A stretch of 64,000 nucleotides of DNA from Tenacibaculum lutimaris (lineage in GTDB: Bacteria; Bacteroidota; Bacteroidia; Flavobacteriales; Flavobacteriaceae), in contig NZ_RAQM01000006.1 of assembly GCF_003610735.1 (NCBI RefSeq), forward strand, positions 146,274-210,273, written 5' to 3'. The notes beneath the pieces are model-generated. The model was given only the letters and a program-made list of their open reading frames with translations, was not told the DNA's origin and searched no databases. The position numbers were made by a program, and so were the translations under genes. Shown piece by piece: positions 37,561 to 47,285 of this stretch (positions within the stretch are counted from its first letter, which is position 1; each line of letters opens with the position of its first letter).

Positions 37561-39477
37561 ATGAAAACTAACAAACTCACTATTTTTTTAATAGTGTTGA
37601 TGCTATGTAGTACTATTTTTTCTCAAGAAGAACAAAACCTCTCTTCTCTTTTCATTTCAAAAGAACTAAAAGAAAATGCCAACGCTATACTACGGTTAAA
37701 CGAATTAGTCATAATAGTAGAAGCCGTAGATCAACTTACAATTAAACAAAAAAGAATTGTTACTGTTCTTAATAAACTAGGGAAAGATCATATTGATGCT
37801 TATAAACATTATAATAATGATACTAAAATTACTCGTTTATCTGCTATTATTTATGATGCATTAGGAAATAAGTTAAAAAAATATTCTAAGAACGATTTTC
37901 AAGATGTTAGCGCTATTGATGGAGGTACACTATATTCAGACTCTAGGATTAAATTTTTAGAACATACCCCTACATCATATCCCTATACCGTAGTTTTTGA
38001 ATCTGAAGTAAAAAACTCTTCAACAGCTTTTATTCCTAGATGGTTTCCTATTGAAAATTACTATTTATCTACAGAAAAAAGTGTCTATATTGTAAATAAC
38101 CCACAAAACATTCCTTTTAAGAAAAGAGAAAAAAACTTCAATGGTTTTTCTATTAAAAACTCTTCTAATGATAATGTTTTAAATTACATGCTAACCAACC
38201 AACAAGCTATTAAACCTGAGTACTATACTATTGACTTTGAAGAATTAGTCCCAAATTTATCTTTAGCACTAGAAAACTTTAGTGTAAAAGGAATAAAAGG
38301 AAGTGCTTCCAATTGGATAGATTTAGGTAAATGGGAATACAATACTTTTTACAACCAAGAACAAAAAGTTTCTGAACAAACTAAATCAAAAATAATAGAG
38401 TTAACCAAAGACATTACTGACCCTATTGAAAAAGCTAAGAAAGTATATGAATATGTTCAAAACAAAACAAGATATATAAATGTTAGCGTAGGAATAGGCG
38501 GATTAAAACCTATAGAATCTCATGTAGTTGACAGGGTTGGGTATGGTGATTGTAAAGGTTTAACAAATTATACTCGCGCACTATTGAAACTAATTAATAT
38601 TGATTCATATTTTGCTGAAGTCTTTGCCGGAAGCAAGAAAAAAAATATGGATTATACTTTTCCTCAGATACAAGGTAATCATGTTATTTTAAACATTCCT
38701 AATAATGGAAATGATATTTGGTTAGAATGTACCAGTCAAACTTTACCTTTTGGATTTTTAGGTGATTTTACTGACGACAGAAATGTGCTTGTAATTACTC
38801 CTGAAGGTGCTATCGCTAAAAGGACACCTGCTTATATTAATAAAGACAATTTACAGGTTAACAAAGCGACCATTAGGTTATTACCTGAAGGTAATATTTC
38901 AGCTCAACTTGAAAGAAAATCATATGGAACTCAATATGATGACAAATATTATATTGAAAATTATACTCAAAAAGAGCTTAACAAACATTACAAAACCAAT
39001 GTTTGGAGTTATAATAATAATTTAGAAATCGAAGACATTAAGCATGTAAATAACAAAGAAAAAGTTGAGTTTACAGAAAGTCTTAATATCAAAATAGAAA
39101 AGTTTGCTACAGTTAGAGATAGCAGTTATTTGTTCAAACTAAATGTATTTAATAGAGTAACTGGAATTCCAAAAAAATACAGAAACAGGCAACGTTCTTT
39201 AGAAATAGAAAGAGGTTTTACAGATAAAGACGAATTTATCTTTGGTATTCCTCAAGGTTATACTTTAACGAATTTACCTGATGACATAAACATCACAAAT
39301 AAATTTGGAACTTATAGTGTTCATTTTGAAAAGATAGATAGCACCTCTTTTAAATATAAAAGAGAGTTTTCTCTTATTAAAGGAGTGCACCCTAAAGAAA
39401 ACTATAAAGACTACAGAAAATTTAGGAAAACAGTTGCTAAATACGATAATCTAAGAACAGAATTAACCAAACTATAA
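37561..39477 (+). CDS. DUF3857 / transglutaminase-like exported protein, intact catalytic cysteine
   Basis: 638 residues with a signal peptide (MKTNKLTIFLIVLMLCSTIFS, then QEEQN). The DUF3857 domain spans about 60-230. A transglutaminase-like core lies at about 280-410 with the cysteine motif GYGDCKGLTNYTRALL (cysteine about 331) and a later HVILNIP/W-ECTS region. The C-terminal beta-rich domain resembles DUF3858. The enzyme fold is that of transglutaminases and related peptidases, likely periplasmic. It is the first of three tandem paralogues, 7 bp before the second, and the only one that keeps the cysteine. The substrate is unknown. Confidence 0.88.
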   Translation: MKTNKLTIFLIVLMLCSTIFSQEEQNLSSLFISKELKENANAILRLNELVIIVEAVDQLTIKQKRIVTVLNKLGKDHIDAYKHYNNDTKITRLSAIIYDALGNKLKKYSKNDFQDVSAIDGGTLYSDSRIKFLEHTPTSYPYTVVFESEVKNSSTAFIPRWFPIENYYLSTEKSVYIVNNPQNIPFKKREKNFNGFSIKNSSNDNVLNYMLTNQQAIKPEYYTIDFEELVPNLSLALENFSVKGIKGSASNWIDLGKWEYNTFYNQEQKVSEQTKSKIIELTKDITDPIEKAKKVYEYVQNKTRYINVSVGIGGLKPIESHVVDRVGYGDCKGLTNYTRALLKLINIDSYFAEVFAGSKKKNMDYTFPQIQGNHVILNIPNNGNDIWLECTSQTLPFGFLGDFTDDRNVLVITPEGAIAKRTPAYINKDNLQVNKATIRLLPEGNISAQLERKSYGTQYDDKYYIENYTQKELNKHYKTNVWSYNNNLEIEDIKHVNNKEKVEFTESLNIKIEKFATVRDSSYLFKLNVFNRVTGIPKKYRNRQRSLEIERGFTDKDEFIFGIPQGYTLTNLPDDINITNKFGTYSVHFEKIDSTSFKYKREFSLIKGVHPKENYKDYRKFRKTVAKYDNLRTELTKL

Positions 39478-39484
39478 AATTACT

Positions 39485-41509
39485 ATGAAAAAAGCATTAC
39501 TCTTATTTACTTTAATATTTATTTATAATTTAAATGCTCAAGAAACAAAATTTGGAAAAGTTTCAAAAGAAGAATTAGAAGAAAGTATACACCCTATAGA
39601 TTCTACTGCTGATGCTGCCTATCTTTTAAAAAATAGAAGAACTTATTTTAAATTTGACCAAAATAACGGATTTCAAGTTATTACTGATTATCATGAACGA
39701 ATTAAGGTCTATACAAAGGAAGGGCTTGAGTATGCTACAAAAAAAATAATCTATTATAAGCCTGAAACGGGAGAGGTTGAAAAAATCACCTCATTAAAAG
39801 CATATACCTTTAACCTAGAAAATGGTAAAATTGTAGAACAAAAACCATCTAAAAAGGATATTTTTGATATAAAACTTAATAAATACAGAAGCCAAAAAAA
39901 AATAACATTTGCTAATGTTAAAGAGGGAAGTATTATAGACATAAAATACACTCTTATTTCGCCTTATTACGATATAAGAACTCTCAATTTCCAATACGGG
40001 ATACCTGTTAAACAACTAAATACACAAATAGAAATTCCGGAGTATTTTGTTTTCAGCCAAAGAGCTAAAGGTTTTTTTAATATCACCCCAAAACAAACCT
40101 CAAAAGAAGGCTCTATAAATTGGACCTCAAAAACGAGACATCAAACCAGATCTGGCATGATGGGACATTCTATTAGTACTGAGTTTTCAAACCATACTAA
40201 AAAGTTTATTTTAAATGTATACAACTTTAACGATGAAAATATTCTTCCTCTTAAAGAAAACGAGCCTTTTTCGGGTAACATCAATAACTACAGAGGTGGT
40301 CTAGAGTTTGAACTTTCAGGTACTCGTTTTCCAAACTCAATGTATGAAAATTATGCTACAGATTGGAAAAGTGTTTGTAAAACAATTTATAACTCTTCAA
40401 GTTTTGGAGCTGAATTAGAAAAAACTAATTATTTTAAAGAAGATATAACTAATTTAGTAAGTATTACAAAAAATGACATTGATAAAATTGCACTAATATT
40501 CCAATTCGTTAAATCAAAAGTCAAATGGAATGAATATTATGGAAAGTTTACAGAAAAAGGGGTTAAAAAAGCCTACAAAGAAGGAGTTGGTAACGTAGCT
40601 GAAATTAATTTAATGTTAACCTCAATGCTTCAATATACAGGATTTGATGCAAATCCAGTTCTAACAAGCACTAGAGATAATGGAGTTTCATTATTCCCTA
40701 CAAGTGAAGGCTTTAACTATGTTATATCCAAAGTAAACTTACCTAATGGAAAATATATTTTATTAGATGCTACTGAAGCTTTATCAGACTTCAATATACT
40801 TCCTTTTAGAACCTTGAACTGGTACGGAACAGAAATTCTTGAAAACGGAAATTCTCAACAGGTTAAACTTATCCCCTCAACCCTTGCTGAAGAAAATAAT
40901 ATTTTACATATAAAAATTGATGAATTAGGAGAAGTAAGCGGAATGTTACGAAAATCTTTAAAAGGGCATTCCGCAATGTTTTACCGCCAAAAGAATAATC
41001 TAAAAAAAGAAGAAGACCTTATAAACTCTATAGAAGATAAATATGATATAGAAATAGAAGATTTTAAAATTTTAAACAAAGAAAACCTATCAAAACCCAT
41101 TGTTCAAAACTTAAAATTTTCTGGCGAAGATTTTATTGAAGAGGTTAACGATAAATTATATTTATCTCCTTTACTTTTCTTAGCCACAAAAGAAAGTCCT
41201 TTTAAATCAAAAGAAAGAAGCTTTCCTATTGATTTTGGTATGCCTTGGCAAGATCAAAATTCTGTTTCAATAATAGTTCCAGAATCTTATTCTATAGAAT
41301 CTTATCCAGATGAATTAGCTATTGGTTTACCTGATAACCTAGGAGTATTCAAATACAAAGTAACAGTACAAAACAATAAAATCAAACTCTTTTCAGTAAC
41401 CCAATTTAATTCTAATATAATAGCTCCTCAACATTATTTAGCAGTAAAAGATCTTTATAATCAACTAATTAAAAAACAAACCGAAAAAATTGTATTAACA
41501 AAAATATAA
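39485..41509 (+). CDS. DUF3857 / transglutaminase-like paralogue without catalytic cysteine
   Basis: 674 residues with a signal peptide (cleavage near YNLNAQETK). DUF3857 covers about 50-240 and the transglutaminase-like core about 310-440. The cysteine site reads GVGNVAEINLMLTSML, so the nucleophile is replaced by alanine; this GN-x-x-x-IN version appears to be a variant subgroup of the family. The C-terminus is a beta-rich domain. The stop overlaps the next start (TAATG). Probably it is a binding or scaffolding protein rather than an enzyme, by inference. Confidence 0.87.
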   Translation: MKKALLLFTLIFIYNLNAQETKFGKVSKEELEESIHPIDSTADAAYLLKNRRTYFKFDQNNGFQVITDYHERIKVYTKEGLEYATKKIIYYKPETGEVEKITSLKAYTFNLENGKIVEQKPSKKDIFDIKLNKYRSQKKITFANVKEGSIIDIKYTLISPYYDIRTLNFQYGIPVKQLNTQIEIPEYFVFSQRAKGFFNITPKQTSKEGSINWTSKTRHQTRSGMMGHSISTEFSNHTKKFILNVYNFNDENILPLKENEPFSGNINNYRGGLEFELSGTRFPNSMYENYATDWKSVCKTIYNSSSFGAELEKTNYFKEDITNLVSITKNDIDKIALIFQFVKSKVKWNEYYGKFTEKGVKKAYKEGVGNVAEINLMLTSMLQYTGFDANPVLTSTRDNGVSLFPTSEGFNYVISKVNLPNGKYILLDATEALSDFNILPFRTLNWYGTEILENGNSQQVKLIPSTLAEENNILHIKIDELGEVSGMLRKSLKGHSAMFYRQKNNLKKEEDLINSIEDKYDIEIEDFKILNKENLSKPIVQNLKFSGEDFIEEVNDKLYLSPLLFLATKESPFKSKERSFPIDFGMPWQDQNSVSIIVPESYSIESYPDELAIGLPDNLGVFKYKVTVQNNKIKLFSVTQFNSNIIAPQHYLAVKDLYNQLIKKQTEKIVLTKI

Positions 41510-43461
41510 TGAAAATCATATTATTTACTTTTACTTGTTTATTCTTCATTAATAGTTTTTCCCAAAAGAAAAGGTCCACAAAAATTGGGAACGTAGACGT
41601 ACATGAATTAAACATGAATCAGTATGAAAAAGATACAACCGCAAATGCAGTTGTTCTTTACGAACATGCCAATTACTATATAGATGAAAGTAGAGACTAC
41701 AAAAAAACTACCGATTATTATTTTAAAGTAAAAATATTAAAAAAAGAAGGCACTAATAGAGCCACCATAAAAATACCCTTTTATGGAGATGAAAAAATAC
41801 ATTCAATAAAAGGAATAACTTATAACATCTCAGAACACAATACAATTATTAAAAATCATTTAATTGATAAACAAGTTTATACAAAAGATCTCTATAGAGG
41901 ATGGAAGGAAGTTACATTTACTTTACCCAACATTAAAAAAGGTAGCGTAATTGAATATACATACTCTGTTACCTCTCCTTACTCTAAAATTGATGATTGG
42001 TATTTTCAATCTGATATTCCTAAAATTAGAAGTGATTTTACTGCAGCAATTTTAGGAAACTGGAAGTATAACATAAGACTTGTAGGATTTCTTAATTTGA
42101 ATAGAAGAGATGTTTCTGTAAAAAAAGGATGTGTTTATGTTCCTGGGTTAGGTGATGGTGCTTGTTTGATATTAGATTACGGAATAGACAATATTCCTGC
42201 TTTTAAGGAAGAAGATTATATGTTGAGTAAAGAAAACTTTATTTCTAAGCTTTGTTTTGATTTAGAATCTTTTCAAAACCCTAGAGGCGGAGTTGATAAA
42301 TATACTAAAACATGGAAAGATGCAGATAAAACTTTGAAATATGATTTCTTAGACAATCAAACCTCTAAAAAAAGTTTCTTTAAAAACAACTTACCCCCTT
42401 CTCTTCTTTTAATTAACGATGATTTAGAAAGAGCCAAAAAAGTTTATTATTTTATTCAAAATTATTTTACTTGGAATGAAAAATACTGGCCATCAAAAAA
42501 AGTAAGAATTAAAGATGCTTTTGAAAATAAAACAGGGAATGTTTTTGATATTAATTTATCATTATACAACTCTTTAAAAGCAGCAAATATTGAAAGCTAT
42601 CTAGTTTTAACTTCAACAAGAAACAAAGCAGTCCCTACAAGACTCCACCCAATAATTGACGACTTTAATTATTTACTAGTAAAAGCTATTATAAACAATA
42701 AAACATACTTTTTAGATGCTACTAATAAACAGTTACCTTTTGGCCTAGTACAACATGAATCGTTAAATGGTGATGGCAGAACTATGAATTTTGCTAGTGG
42801 TAGCTACTGGGAAACTATTAAGCTAAATAGAAAAAGCTTTAGAAATATTAAAGCCCAATTATCTTTCAATCAAGAAAATAGCTTAAGTGGTAATTTGATG
42901 GTTTCTAGTGATGGTTTCTACGCTGTAAATGATAGGGAGAACTTGAACTCTACAGACTCTGAAAGTTATATTGAAAATTTTGAGTCTAAGTACCCAAACA
43001 TAGAAGTAATAAATTTAGAACATCAAAACTTAGAAGATAAAGAAAACACTTTACATCAAATTTATGAAATCACAACCGATCCTATAAATTTTGAAACTAA
43101 ACTCAGAATCAACCCTTTTTTGATAGACAGGTATACTCAAAATCCTTTCAAACTTAATCAAAGAGACTATCCTGTTGATTATGGCTACCCTAGAAATCAT
43201 ACCTATATGCTTTCTTTAAAACTACCAGAAGGATATATAGTAAATAATTTACCAGAAAATAAAGTTTTGTCTTTACCAAATAAAGGCGGTAGGTTTATTA
43301 TTAATTTTAAAAACTTAAATAATGTAATTAGTGTATACTCAAGAATAAACCTAAATAAAAGAGTTTATACGAGCGAAGAATATCATTATTTAAAAGAGTT
43401 TTACAACCAAATAATAAAAGCACAAGATACTTTTATTGAAATTGAAAAATCGAGTAATTAG
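41509..43461 (+). CDS. DUF3857 / transglutaminase-like paralogue without catalytic cysteine
   Basis: 650 residues with a signal peptide (MKIILFTFTCLFFINSFS, then QKKRS). The layout is the same as in the second paralogue, with the would-be active site reading TGNVFDINLSLYNSL, where the cysteine is phenylalanine or absent. The C-terminal beta-rich domain is conserved (YPVDYGYPRNHTYMLSLKLPEGY). It is the last of the three coupled genes, and its stop codon lies inside a bidirectional terminator. All three together suggest a multi-subunit envelope assembly, not proven. Confidence 0.87.
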   Translation: MKIILFTFTCLFFINSFSQKKRSTKIGNVDVHELNMNQYEKDTTANAVVLYEHANYYIDESRDYKKTTDYYFKVKILKKEGTNRATIKIPFYGDEKIHSIKGITYNISEHNTIIKNHLIDKQVYTKDLYRGWKEVTFTLPNIKKGSVIEYTYSVTSPYSKIDDWYFQSDIPKIRSDFTAAILGNWKYNIRLVGFLNLNRRDVSVKKGCVYVPGLGDGACLILDYGIDNIPAFKEEDYMLSKENFISKLCFDLESFQNPRGGVDKYTKTWKDADKTLKYDFLDNQTSKKSFFKNNLPPSLLLINDDLERAKKVYYFIQNYFTWNEKYWPSKKVRIKDAFENKTGNVFDINLSLYNSLKAANIESYLVLTSTRNKAVPTRLHPIIDDFNYLLVKAIINNKTYFLDATNKQLPFGLVQHESLNGDGRTMNFASGSYWETIKLNRKSFRNIKAQLSFNQENSLSGNLMVSSDGFYAVNDRENLNSTDSESYIENFESKYPNIEVINLEHQNLEDKENTLHQIYEITTDPINFETKLRINPFLIDRYTQNPFKLNQRDYPVDYGYPRNHTYMLSLKLPEGYIVNNLPENKVLSLPNKGGRFIINFKNLNNVISVYSRINLNKRVYTSEEYHYLKEFYNQIIKAQDTFIEIEKSSN

Positions 43462-43474
43462 TTACTCGATTTTT
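43445..43474. terminator. Bidirectional terminator between DUF3857 operon and lrp
   Basis: AAAAATCGAGTAA (43445-43457) and TTACTCGATTTTT (43462-43474) pair perfectly around TTAG. The stop codon of the plus-strand gene is inside the hairpin, and the minus-strand lrp gene stops two bases beyond. Confidence 0.9.
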
Positions 43475-43475
43475 T

Positions 43476-43934
43476 TTATAAAGCTATTGCTATAGAATTT
43501 TTAACTTCACCAATAGTAAAAATACTATGAGTACTACCTATATGTTTTAAGGCCGTAATTTTATTTACCATAAACTCACGATATTCATCCATATCTTTTA
43601 CGTAGATTTTTAAAATATAATCGTAATCTCCACTTACATGAAAACATTCAGTTACCTCTTCTAGCTTATTAATTTCTCTTTCAAAAACAGCAATATATTC
43701 TTTAGTATGCTTTTCTAATCGAATATGGCAAAACACCAAAAACGATTTTCCTATTTTATTCTTATTTACCAAAGCAACATACTGCTTAATAACCTCTTCT
43801 TTTTCTAGTTTTTTTATTCGTTCGTAAACTGCAGTAACCGATAACCCCAATTGCAAAGACAACTGTTTAGTTGTTTGTTTACTATCTACTTGGAGTAATT
43901 CCAACAATTTTCTGTCTATTTTATCTAACTTCAT
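43476..43934 (-). CDS. Lrp/AsnC family transcriptional regulator
   Basis: 152 residues. The N-terminal HTH (LDKIDRKLLELLQVDSKQTTKQLSLQLGLSVTAVYERIKKLEKE) and the C-terminal RAM ligand-binding domain (about 65-145, CFHVSGDYDYILKIYVKDMDEY) are both complete. It is divergent, with a 164-bp gap, from the Cys/Met PLP enzyme gene. Lrp/AsnC proteins usually control such a neighbour in response to an amino acid, so it probably regulates amino-acid breakdown and uptake here. No clear promoter element or palindrome was found in the gap. Confidence 0.92.
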   Translation of the reverse strand: MKLDKIDRKLLELLQVDSKQTTKQLSLQLGLSVTAVYERIKKLEKEEVIKQYVALVNKNKIGKSFLVFCHIRLEKHTKEYIAVFEREINKLEEVTECFHVSGDYDYILKIYVKDMDEYREFMVNKITALKHIGSTHSIFTIGEVKNSIAIAL

Positions 43935-44098
43935 CTGAAAAAAAATCTATTTATTTAAGATTCTCCACAACAATAGCTGTAATAAAATCTAATAATCACC
44001 ACAAATCTAGTCTAAAAAACCACAAAAACTATTTTCAATTGATTTTTTAACTCATAATATTGATTTTAGTAGTCGTTTAATAACTAATTCTAATTAAC

Positions 44099-45298
44099 AT
44101 GAAATTCAAACCTGCAAACAACATACAAGACTTACAATATTTTGGAGAATTTGGAGGAGTCAATCCATCTATTTCAGATTCTTCTACTTATACTTTCTTA
44201 TCAGCAAAAACAATGTTTGATACCTTTGAAGGAAACACAGACGGTTGTTATTTATATTCTCGTCATTCTTCTCCTTCAAACTTATACTTAGCCGAAGCTT
44301 TAGCTGCTATGGAAGGAACAGAAACAGCCAATGTTGCTGCTACAGGTATGGGAGCTATTACCCCAACCATTTTGCAGATTTGTGGTGCAGGCGACCATAT
44401 AGTTTCTAGCAGAACTATTTACGGAGGAACTTATGCTTTTCTTAAAAATTTTACTCCTAGAATTGGAATTGAAACTTCGTTTGTAGACATAACAAAGTTA
44501 GACATCGTAGAGGCTGCTATTAACAAAAACACTAAGATGATTTACTGCGAAACTGTAAGTAATCCACTATTAGAAGTAGCAGATATCAAAGCTTTATCAA
44601 CTTTAGCAAAAAAACATAACTTACAACTAGTTGTAGATAACACTTTTTCTCCGTTATCAATCTCACCAGCTCAATTAGGTGCAGATATTGTAGTTCATAG
44701 TTTAACAAAATTCATCAACGGTTCATCTGACACCATGGGTGGCGTTGTTTGCGGAAGTACAGATTTTATCAATTCACAAAAAAGTGTTATTGATGGTGCT
44801 AGTATGTTATTAGGAGCTTCTATGGATTCTTTACGTGCTTCATCAATTCTAAAGAATATGAGGACTTTACACATCCGAATAAAACAACACAGTAAAAATG
44901 CTAGTTATTTAGCCGAAAAGTTTGAAGCTGATGGTTTAAAAACGGTATATCCTGGATTAAAATCACATCCTTCTCATGAAGTTTTTAAATCAATGATGAA
45001 TGAAGAATATGGTTATGGAGGAATGCTAACTATCGATGCGGGTTCTTTAGACAAAGCCAATGCCTTAATGGAATTGATGCAAGATAAAAACTTAGGATAT
45101 TTAGCAGTAAGTTTAGGCTTTTACAAAACATTATTCTCTGCTCCTGGTACCTCAACCTCTTCTGAAATACCTTTAGATGAACAAAAAGAAATGGGATTGA
45201 CCGATGGATTAATTCGTTTTTCAATTGGTTTAGACAATGATATTGAACGCACCTATCAGATGATGAAAGAGTGTATGAAGGAAGTTGGTGTATTGTAA
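44099..45298 (+). CDS. Cys/Met-metabolism PLP enzyme, methionine gamma-lyase-like
   Basis: 399 residues in the trans-sulfuration fold of PLP enzymes. The lysine expected to bind PLP is in HSLTKFINGSSD (lysine about 204). Other motifs are YSRHSSPSNLYLAEALAAMEG, VAATGMGAI, VSSRTIYGGTY, and DNTFSPL with the aspartate that pairs with the PLP ring. The exact reaction (methionine gamma-lyase, cystathionine or O-acyl-homoserine lyase) cannot be settled from sequence. Context of an Lrp regulator on one side and an NhaC-type carrier on the other favours breakdown of a sulfur amino acid over biosynthesis. Confidence 0.85.
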   Translation: MKFKPANNIQDLQYFGEFGGVNPSISDSSTYTFLSAKTMFDTFEGNTDGCYLYSRHSSPSNLYLAEALAAMEGTETANVAATGMGAITPTILQICGAGDHIVSSRTIYGGTYAFLKNFTPRIGIETSFVDITKLDIVEAAINKNTKMIYCETVSNPLLEVADIKALSTLAKKHNLQLVVDNTFSPLSISPAQLGADIVVHSLTKFINGSSDTMGGVVCGSTDFINSQKSVIDGASMLLGASMDSLRASSILKNMRTLHIRIKQHSKNASYLAEKFEADGLKTVYPGLKSHPSHEVFKSMMNEEYGYGGMLTIDAGSLDKANALMELMQDKNLGYLAVSLGFYKTLFSAPGTSTSSEIPLDEQKEMGLTDGLIRFSIGLDNDIERTYQMMKECMKEVGVL

Positions 45299-45324
45299 AC
45301 ACACTAAATTCATATTTTTAAACC

Positions 45325-45385
45325 TGTCACTTTAAACAGTATAAAAGCTATTGACTTTTTTCACACTGTTTAAAGTGACATTTTT
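45325..45385. terminator. 16-bp perfect inverted repeat with T run between PLP enzyme and NhaC genes
   Basis: TGTCACTTTAAACAGT (45325-45340) is exactly matched by its reverse complement at 45365-45380, with a 24-base loop and TTTTTG directly after. A terminator is the simplest reading. The long loop and perfect symmetry would also fit a conditional terminator or an operator. It would separate the PLP enzyme from the transporter gene, or control readthrough into it. Confidence 0.7.
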
Positions 45386-45492
45386 GTTTATCTATCATTT
45401 CTTTTCAATTTTTCTTAAAGAAAGTCTTTAACTGATTCGATTTGTGTAATTCTATTCAAAATCGTAACATTACAATCCGAAAAATACTACAC

Positions 45493-46977
45493 ATGCAAGA
45501 CGACAAAAACCTTTCAGAAATTAAAATTGAAGATCAAAAAATAATTCAAAATAAAGAGCTTAGTATTTGGGAAGCATTAATTCCTGTTTTTGCTTTAATT
45601 GCAATGTTAGCTTATAATGTATATGTTTTTGGTGATGATGCTTTAAGTGGTAGTAATCAATTTATATTATTACTAGGAGGTGCTGTTGCTGCTATTGTAG
45701 GATTCAGAAACAAGGTTTCTTATGAAAGAATGATAGAGGAAGTTGCTGAGAATATTAAATCTACAGCAGGAGCCATATTAATACTCTTAATGGTAGGTTC
45801 TTTAGCAGGAACATGGCTTATTAGTGGTATTATTCCTTCAATGATTTATTACGGACTTCAAATCTTAAACCCTACTATATTTTTAGTAGCCTGCTTAATA
45901 ATTTGTGCTGTAATTTCTGTTGCCACTGGAAGTTCTTGGACAACCTCAGCTACTGTAGGTATTGCTCTAATAGGTATTGGAGAAGCTTTAGGAATTTCTT
46001 TAGGAATGACAGCTGGTGCTGTTTTATCTGGAGCTTACTTTGGAGATAAAATGTCTCCAATGTCTGATACTACTAACCTAGCTCCAGCTATGGCAGGAAC
46101 CGACTTATTTACCCATATAAGATACATGGCTTATACTACAATTCCTACATTTGTTGTTACCATTATCTTCTTTATCATACTTGGATTTACGCAAACAACT
46201 ACTGGAGATGCTAACACACAACAAATGCTTACAGATATTAACAAAGCATTTAATATCACACCTTGGTTGTTTATTGTACCTGTGTTAGTTATCATTTTAA
46301 TTATTAAAAAAACACCTCCCTTAATTGCTCTTTTAGCAGGTACAATTTTAGGCGGAGTCTTCGCTTTAATTTTCCAACCACACATTGTTGCACAAGTTGC
46401 TGGAGTTGAAAAATTAAATTTTGAAGCTGCATACAAAGGAGTAATGCAAGCTATTACTGTTGAAACATCTGTTGCCACAGACAATGAAGTTTTAAAAGAT
46501 TTATTTACAGCAGGAGGAATGAAAAAAATGTTAGGAACTGTATGGTTAATTTTATTAGCAATGGTTTTTGGTGGAGTGATGGATGCTATCGGGGCTTTAG
46601 CTAAAATTAGCAGTTTTATGTTAAGCTTATTTGACTCTGTATTCGGATTATTTGCCAGTACAGTTGCTACTTGTATCGGGTTAAACTTTACAGCTTCTGA
46701 TCAATACTTAGCAATTGTAGTTCCAGGAAAAATGTATGCCCAAGCCTATAGAGATAAAGGTTTAGCTCCTGAAAATTTAAGTAGAACACTTGAAGATTCT
46801 GGTACGGTAACTTCTGTTTTAATTCCTTGGAATACTTGTGGTGCTTACCACTCCGGTGTATTAGGAGTCCCTGTTATAGACTATGCTTTTTACGCTATGT
46901 TTAACTGGCTAAGTCCTTTTACTACCCTAATATATGCTGCCTTCAGAATTAAAATAAAACAACTTACATCTAAATAA
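45493..46977 (+). CDS. NhaC-type Na+/H+ antiporter family transporter
   Basis: 494 residues from the ATG at 45493 (MQDDKNLSEIKIED); a TTG 51 bp upstream would only add a non-conserved stretch. About 11 membrane helices are visible, with the NhaC-family pattern SSWTTSATVGIALIGIGEALG and GAVLSGAYFGDKMSPMSDTTNLA. The family includes sodium/proton antiporters and, in some bacteria, methionine or other amino-acid carriers. Beside an Lrp regulator and a methionine-lyase-like enzyme, amino-acid uptake is the more interesting reading; ion exchange stays possible. Confidence 0.85.
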   Translation: MQDDKNLSEIKIEDQKIIQNKELSIWEALIPVFALIAMLAYNVYVFGDDALSGSNQFILLLGGAVAAIVGFRNKVSYERMIEEVAENIKSTAGAILILLMVGSLAGTWLISGIIPSMIYYGLQILNPTIFLVACLIICAVISVATGSSWTTSATVGIALIGIGEALGISLGMTAGAVLSGAYFGDKMSPMSDTTNLAPAMAGTDLFTHIRYMAYTTIPTFVVTIIFFIILGFTQTTTGDANTQQMLTDINKAFNITPWLFIVPVLVIILIIKKTPPLIALLAGTILGGVFALIFQPHIVAQVAGVEKLNFEAAYKGVMQAITVETSVATDNEVLKDLFTAGGMKKMLGTVWLILLAMVFGGVMDAIGALAKISSFMLSLFDSVFGLFASTVATCIGLNFTASDQYLAIVVPGKMYAQAYRDKGLAPENLSRTLEDSGTVTSVLIPWNTCGAYHSGVLGVPVIDYAFYAMFNWLSPFTTLIYAAFRIKIKQLTSK

Positions 46978-46985
46978 CATATAAT

Positions 46986-47013
46986 AAAACCTCACTTTTT
47001 GTGAGGTTTTTTT
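46986..47013 (+). terminator. Terminator of the NhaC-type transporter gene
   Basis: AAAACCTCAC (46986-46995) and GTGAGGTTTT (47001-47010) pair around TTTTT and are followed by more T. Confidence 0.9.
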
Positions 47014-47032
47014 ATAGAAAAAAGCAAGTATT

Positions 47033-47281
47033 CTATTTATTTTTTGAGCTTAAAGTTAAAAGGTTTAAGATTATGGAAACTATTAAAAGTATCCAAGGTG
47101 TTCCATGTAAAAACACATCAAACCAATCCATAAACTTCATAGCATGCTCTCCAGAAAAAGCATTTCCTCCTGCAATCCACTGTAGTTTCCCTACAATATG
47201 AGGTGGTTTAAAAGGTGCTAAGCCTAAAGTTAAACTTGCTATTAAAAACAGCTTCCAGTTTTGTCGTAATTTTTCTTTCAT
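47033..47281 (-). CDS. Small conserved-looking membrane protein after the porin gene
   Basis: 82 residues from the ATG at 47281 (MKEKLRQNWKLF), preferred over 47314, which would run back into the porin gene. Two membrane helices (about 10-25 and 62-80) flank a loop with IVGKLQWIAGGNAF and KFMDWFDVFLHG. I do not assign a function. It starts 4 bp after the porin stop, so both are on one transcript. Confidence 0.7.
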   Translation of the reverse strand: MKEKLRQNWKLFLIASLTLGLAPFKPPHIVGKLQWIAGGNAFSGEHAMKFMDWFDVFLHGTPWILLIVSIILNLLTLSSKNK

Positions 47282-47285
47282 ATTA

